Positions 7,290 through 8,004 of a stretch of 8,004 nt of DNA are shown here, one piece after another. Numbering within the stretch: position 1 is the first letter of the stretch; the number at the start of each line of letters is the position of its first letter. The position numbers were made by a program, and so were the translations under genes. Below the pieces are notes generated by a model. It was not told the origin of the DNA. It saw only the letters and a list, made by a program, of their open reading frames with translations, and did not search any database. Origin of the DNA: Gammaproteobacteria bacterium (GTDB lineage Bacteria > Pseudomonadota > Gammaproteobacteria > Steroidobacterales > UBA11654); contig DTSX01000033.1 in NCBI GenBank assembly GCA_012965065.1, forward strand, positions 1 to 8,004. The letters are read 5' to 3'.

Positions 7290-8004
7290 CGTTATCTGAC
7301 TCCGGAACTATATTCTTTCGTTTCAAGTCGAACAACATTTCTCTTGCTGCATTGGCGCCAGGTGCTGCCATGACTCCACCTCCGGGATGAGTACTCGATC
7401 CACACATATAAAAACCTTTTACCGGACCTCTGAATTGTGCATAACCTGGAAAGGGTCGGTTAAAAAACATCTGGTCCATAGTTAATTCGCCCTGAAAAAT
7501 ATTGCCTTGTGTGAGCCCAATTTCATTTTCAATGTCTTGTGGGCTTCTGACTTCAGCATGGACAATAAGGTCTTTAAAATTAGGGCTGTACTCAGCAATT
7601 TTATCAATCACTGTGGATCCAAAAGCATCTCTGTCTTTATCGGTCCATGCACCGGTAGATAACTTGGCAGGTGCATATTGCACAAAGACAGACATGTAAT
7701 GTTTTCCCGGAGGCGACATTGTCGGATCCGTCATCGTAGGAATAAGCACGTCTGTATAAGGGTCTCGAGACCAGCGTCCATTTTTCCAGTCGTCGAATGC
7801 TCTTTCCATCCGTTCCAAAGAATCAATAAAATGCATATCAGCATATATCAAAGGATTGTTCTTACCCAAAGCTGGAAATTCCGGCATCCCATCAAGAGCA
7901 ATATTCAGCTTGCCTGAGGAACCTCTGATTTTAAAATTGTCGACTTGTTTGAGAACTTTTTCACTCAAATCTTTGGGATCAAATAATTTTTGGTAGGTTC
8001 TTTT
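7282..8004 (-). CDS. FAD-dependent oxidoreductase, PYROXD2/phytoene-dehydrogenase-like, C-terminal part (cut by right edge)
   Basis: The frame is open to the right edge, so only the last 240 residues are present. A TTG at 7968 could be taken as a start, but 12 further codons upstream (KRTYQKLFDPKD) continue the family alignment: KRTYQKLFDPKDL matches PKSTF and the following residues near position 299 of the downstream paralogue. About 300 residues, including the N-terminal FAD-binding motif, should therefore lie beyond the window. Shared landmarks are RGSSGKLNIALDGMPEF, FQGELTMDQMFFNRPFPG and the C-terminal signature MCGSSTHPGGGVMAAPGANAA. The last has Ala (codon 7356-7354) where the paralogue and most relatives have Arg (GRNAA). 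The two paralogues align over the whole visible part but are clearly diverged, so this is an old duplication or a functional pair. They may form a heteromer or act on successive intermediates; the sequence does not say which. Confidence 0.92.
   Translation of the reverse strand, partial: KRTYQKLFDPKDLSEKVLKQVDNFKIRGSSGKLNIALDGMPEFPALGKNNPLIYADMHFIDSLERMERAFDDWKNGRWSRDPYTDVLIPTMTDPTMSPPGKHYMSVFVQYAPAKLSTGAWTDKDRDAFGSTVIDKIAEYSPNFKDLIVHAEVRSPQDIENEIGLTQGNIFQGELTMDQMFFNRPFPGYAQFRGPVKGFYMCGSSTHPGGGVMAAPGANAAREMLFDLKRKNIVPESDNDD
7300..7303 (-). promoter_or_regulatory. Shine-Dalgarno site of the second flavoprotein gene
   Basis: GGAG on the minus strand lies 10 nt before the ATG at 7289, inside the coding end of the upstream paralogue. 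It is weaker than the sites before the GcvT-like and aldehyde dehydrogenase genes, but supports this start. Confidence 0.6.

Larger units (their letters stand above)
1..8004 (-). other. Single catabolic transcription unit, open at both ends
   Basis: All seven genes or gene parts run in the same direction. Junctions in order of transcription are an 8-nt overlap, a 1-nt gap, a 20-nt gap, a 12-nt gap, a 10-nt gap and an 8-nt overlap. No hairpin followed by a T-run and no promoter-sized space lies between them, so the promoter is probably beyond the right edge and the terminator beyond the left edge. Enzyme types (oxidoreductases, folate-dependent transfer, aldehyde oxidation, CoA activation, crotonase) fit a catabolic route. 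No regulator or transporter gene is visible in the window. Confidence 0.8.

Noticed and set aside
7282..7968. A complete 228-residue protein starting at TTG 7968
   Set aside because: The frame stays open for 12 more codons to the edge, and those codons continue the alignment with the flavoprotein family, so it is a truncated long gene and not a short one.

Overview
The window is bacterial protein-coding DNA, about 99% coding, with every gene on the minus strand. By hand-sampled lines its G+C is in the mid-40s percent. Shine-Dalgarno sites, few-base spacings and start/stop overlaps are typical of a proteobacterial operon. The gene set and moderate G+C would fit a marine gammaproteobacterium, but no rRNA, tRNA or marker gene confirms this, so the taxonomy is a guess.

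Layout in the direction of transcription (high to low coordinates): (1) the C-terminal 240 residues of a PYROXD2/CrtI-like FAD oxidoreductase that enters from the right edge (7282-8004); (2) a complete second paralogue (5721-7289), overlapping the first by 8 nt; (3) a GcvT-fold, tetrahydrofolate-dependent methyl/aminomethyltransferase-like protein (4526-5719), 1 nt further on; (4) a single-chain ADP-forming acyl-CoA synthetase (2415-4505), after 20 nt; (5) a PuuC-like aldehyde dehydrogenase (882-2402), after 12 nt; (6) an enoyl-CoA hydratase/isomerase-family protein (50-871), after 10 nt; (7) the first 19 codons of a further gene (1-57), again with an 8-nt overlap, whose start loosely resembles a glutamine synthetase-family N-terminus. 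There is no room for an internal promoter or terminator between genes, so this looks like part of one long transcription unit that continues past both edges.

Together the genes read as a catabolic pathway. Flavoproteins oxidise a substrate, a folate-dependent protein accepts a one-carbon unit, an aldehyde is oxidised to an acid, the acid is activated to a CoA thioester with ATP, and a crotonase-fold enzyme processes the acyl-CoA. A methylated amine, betaine, sulfonium or methoxy compound is a plausible substrate class, but the sequence does not identify it. The combination of paired PYROXD2-like flavoproteins, a GcvT-like protein and an ADP-forming synthetase is the most interesting point here. 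I do not recognise it as a named pathway.

No mobile elements, CRISPR arrays, RNA genes, terminators or frameshifts were seen. No stretch longer than 20 bases lies outside a gene.
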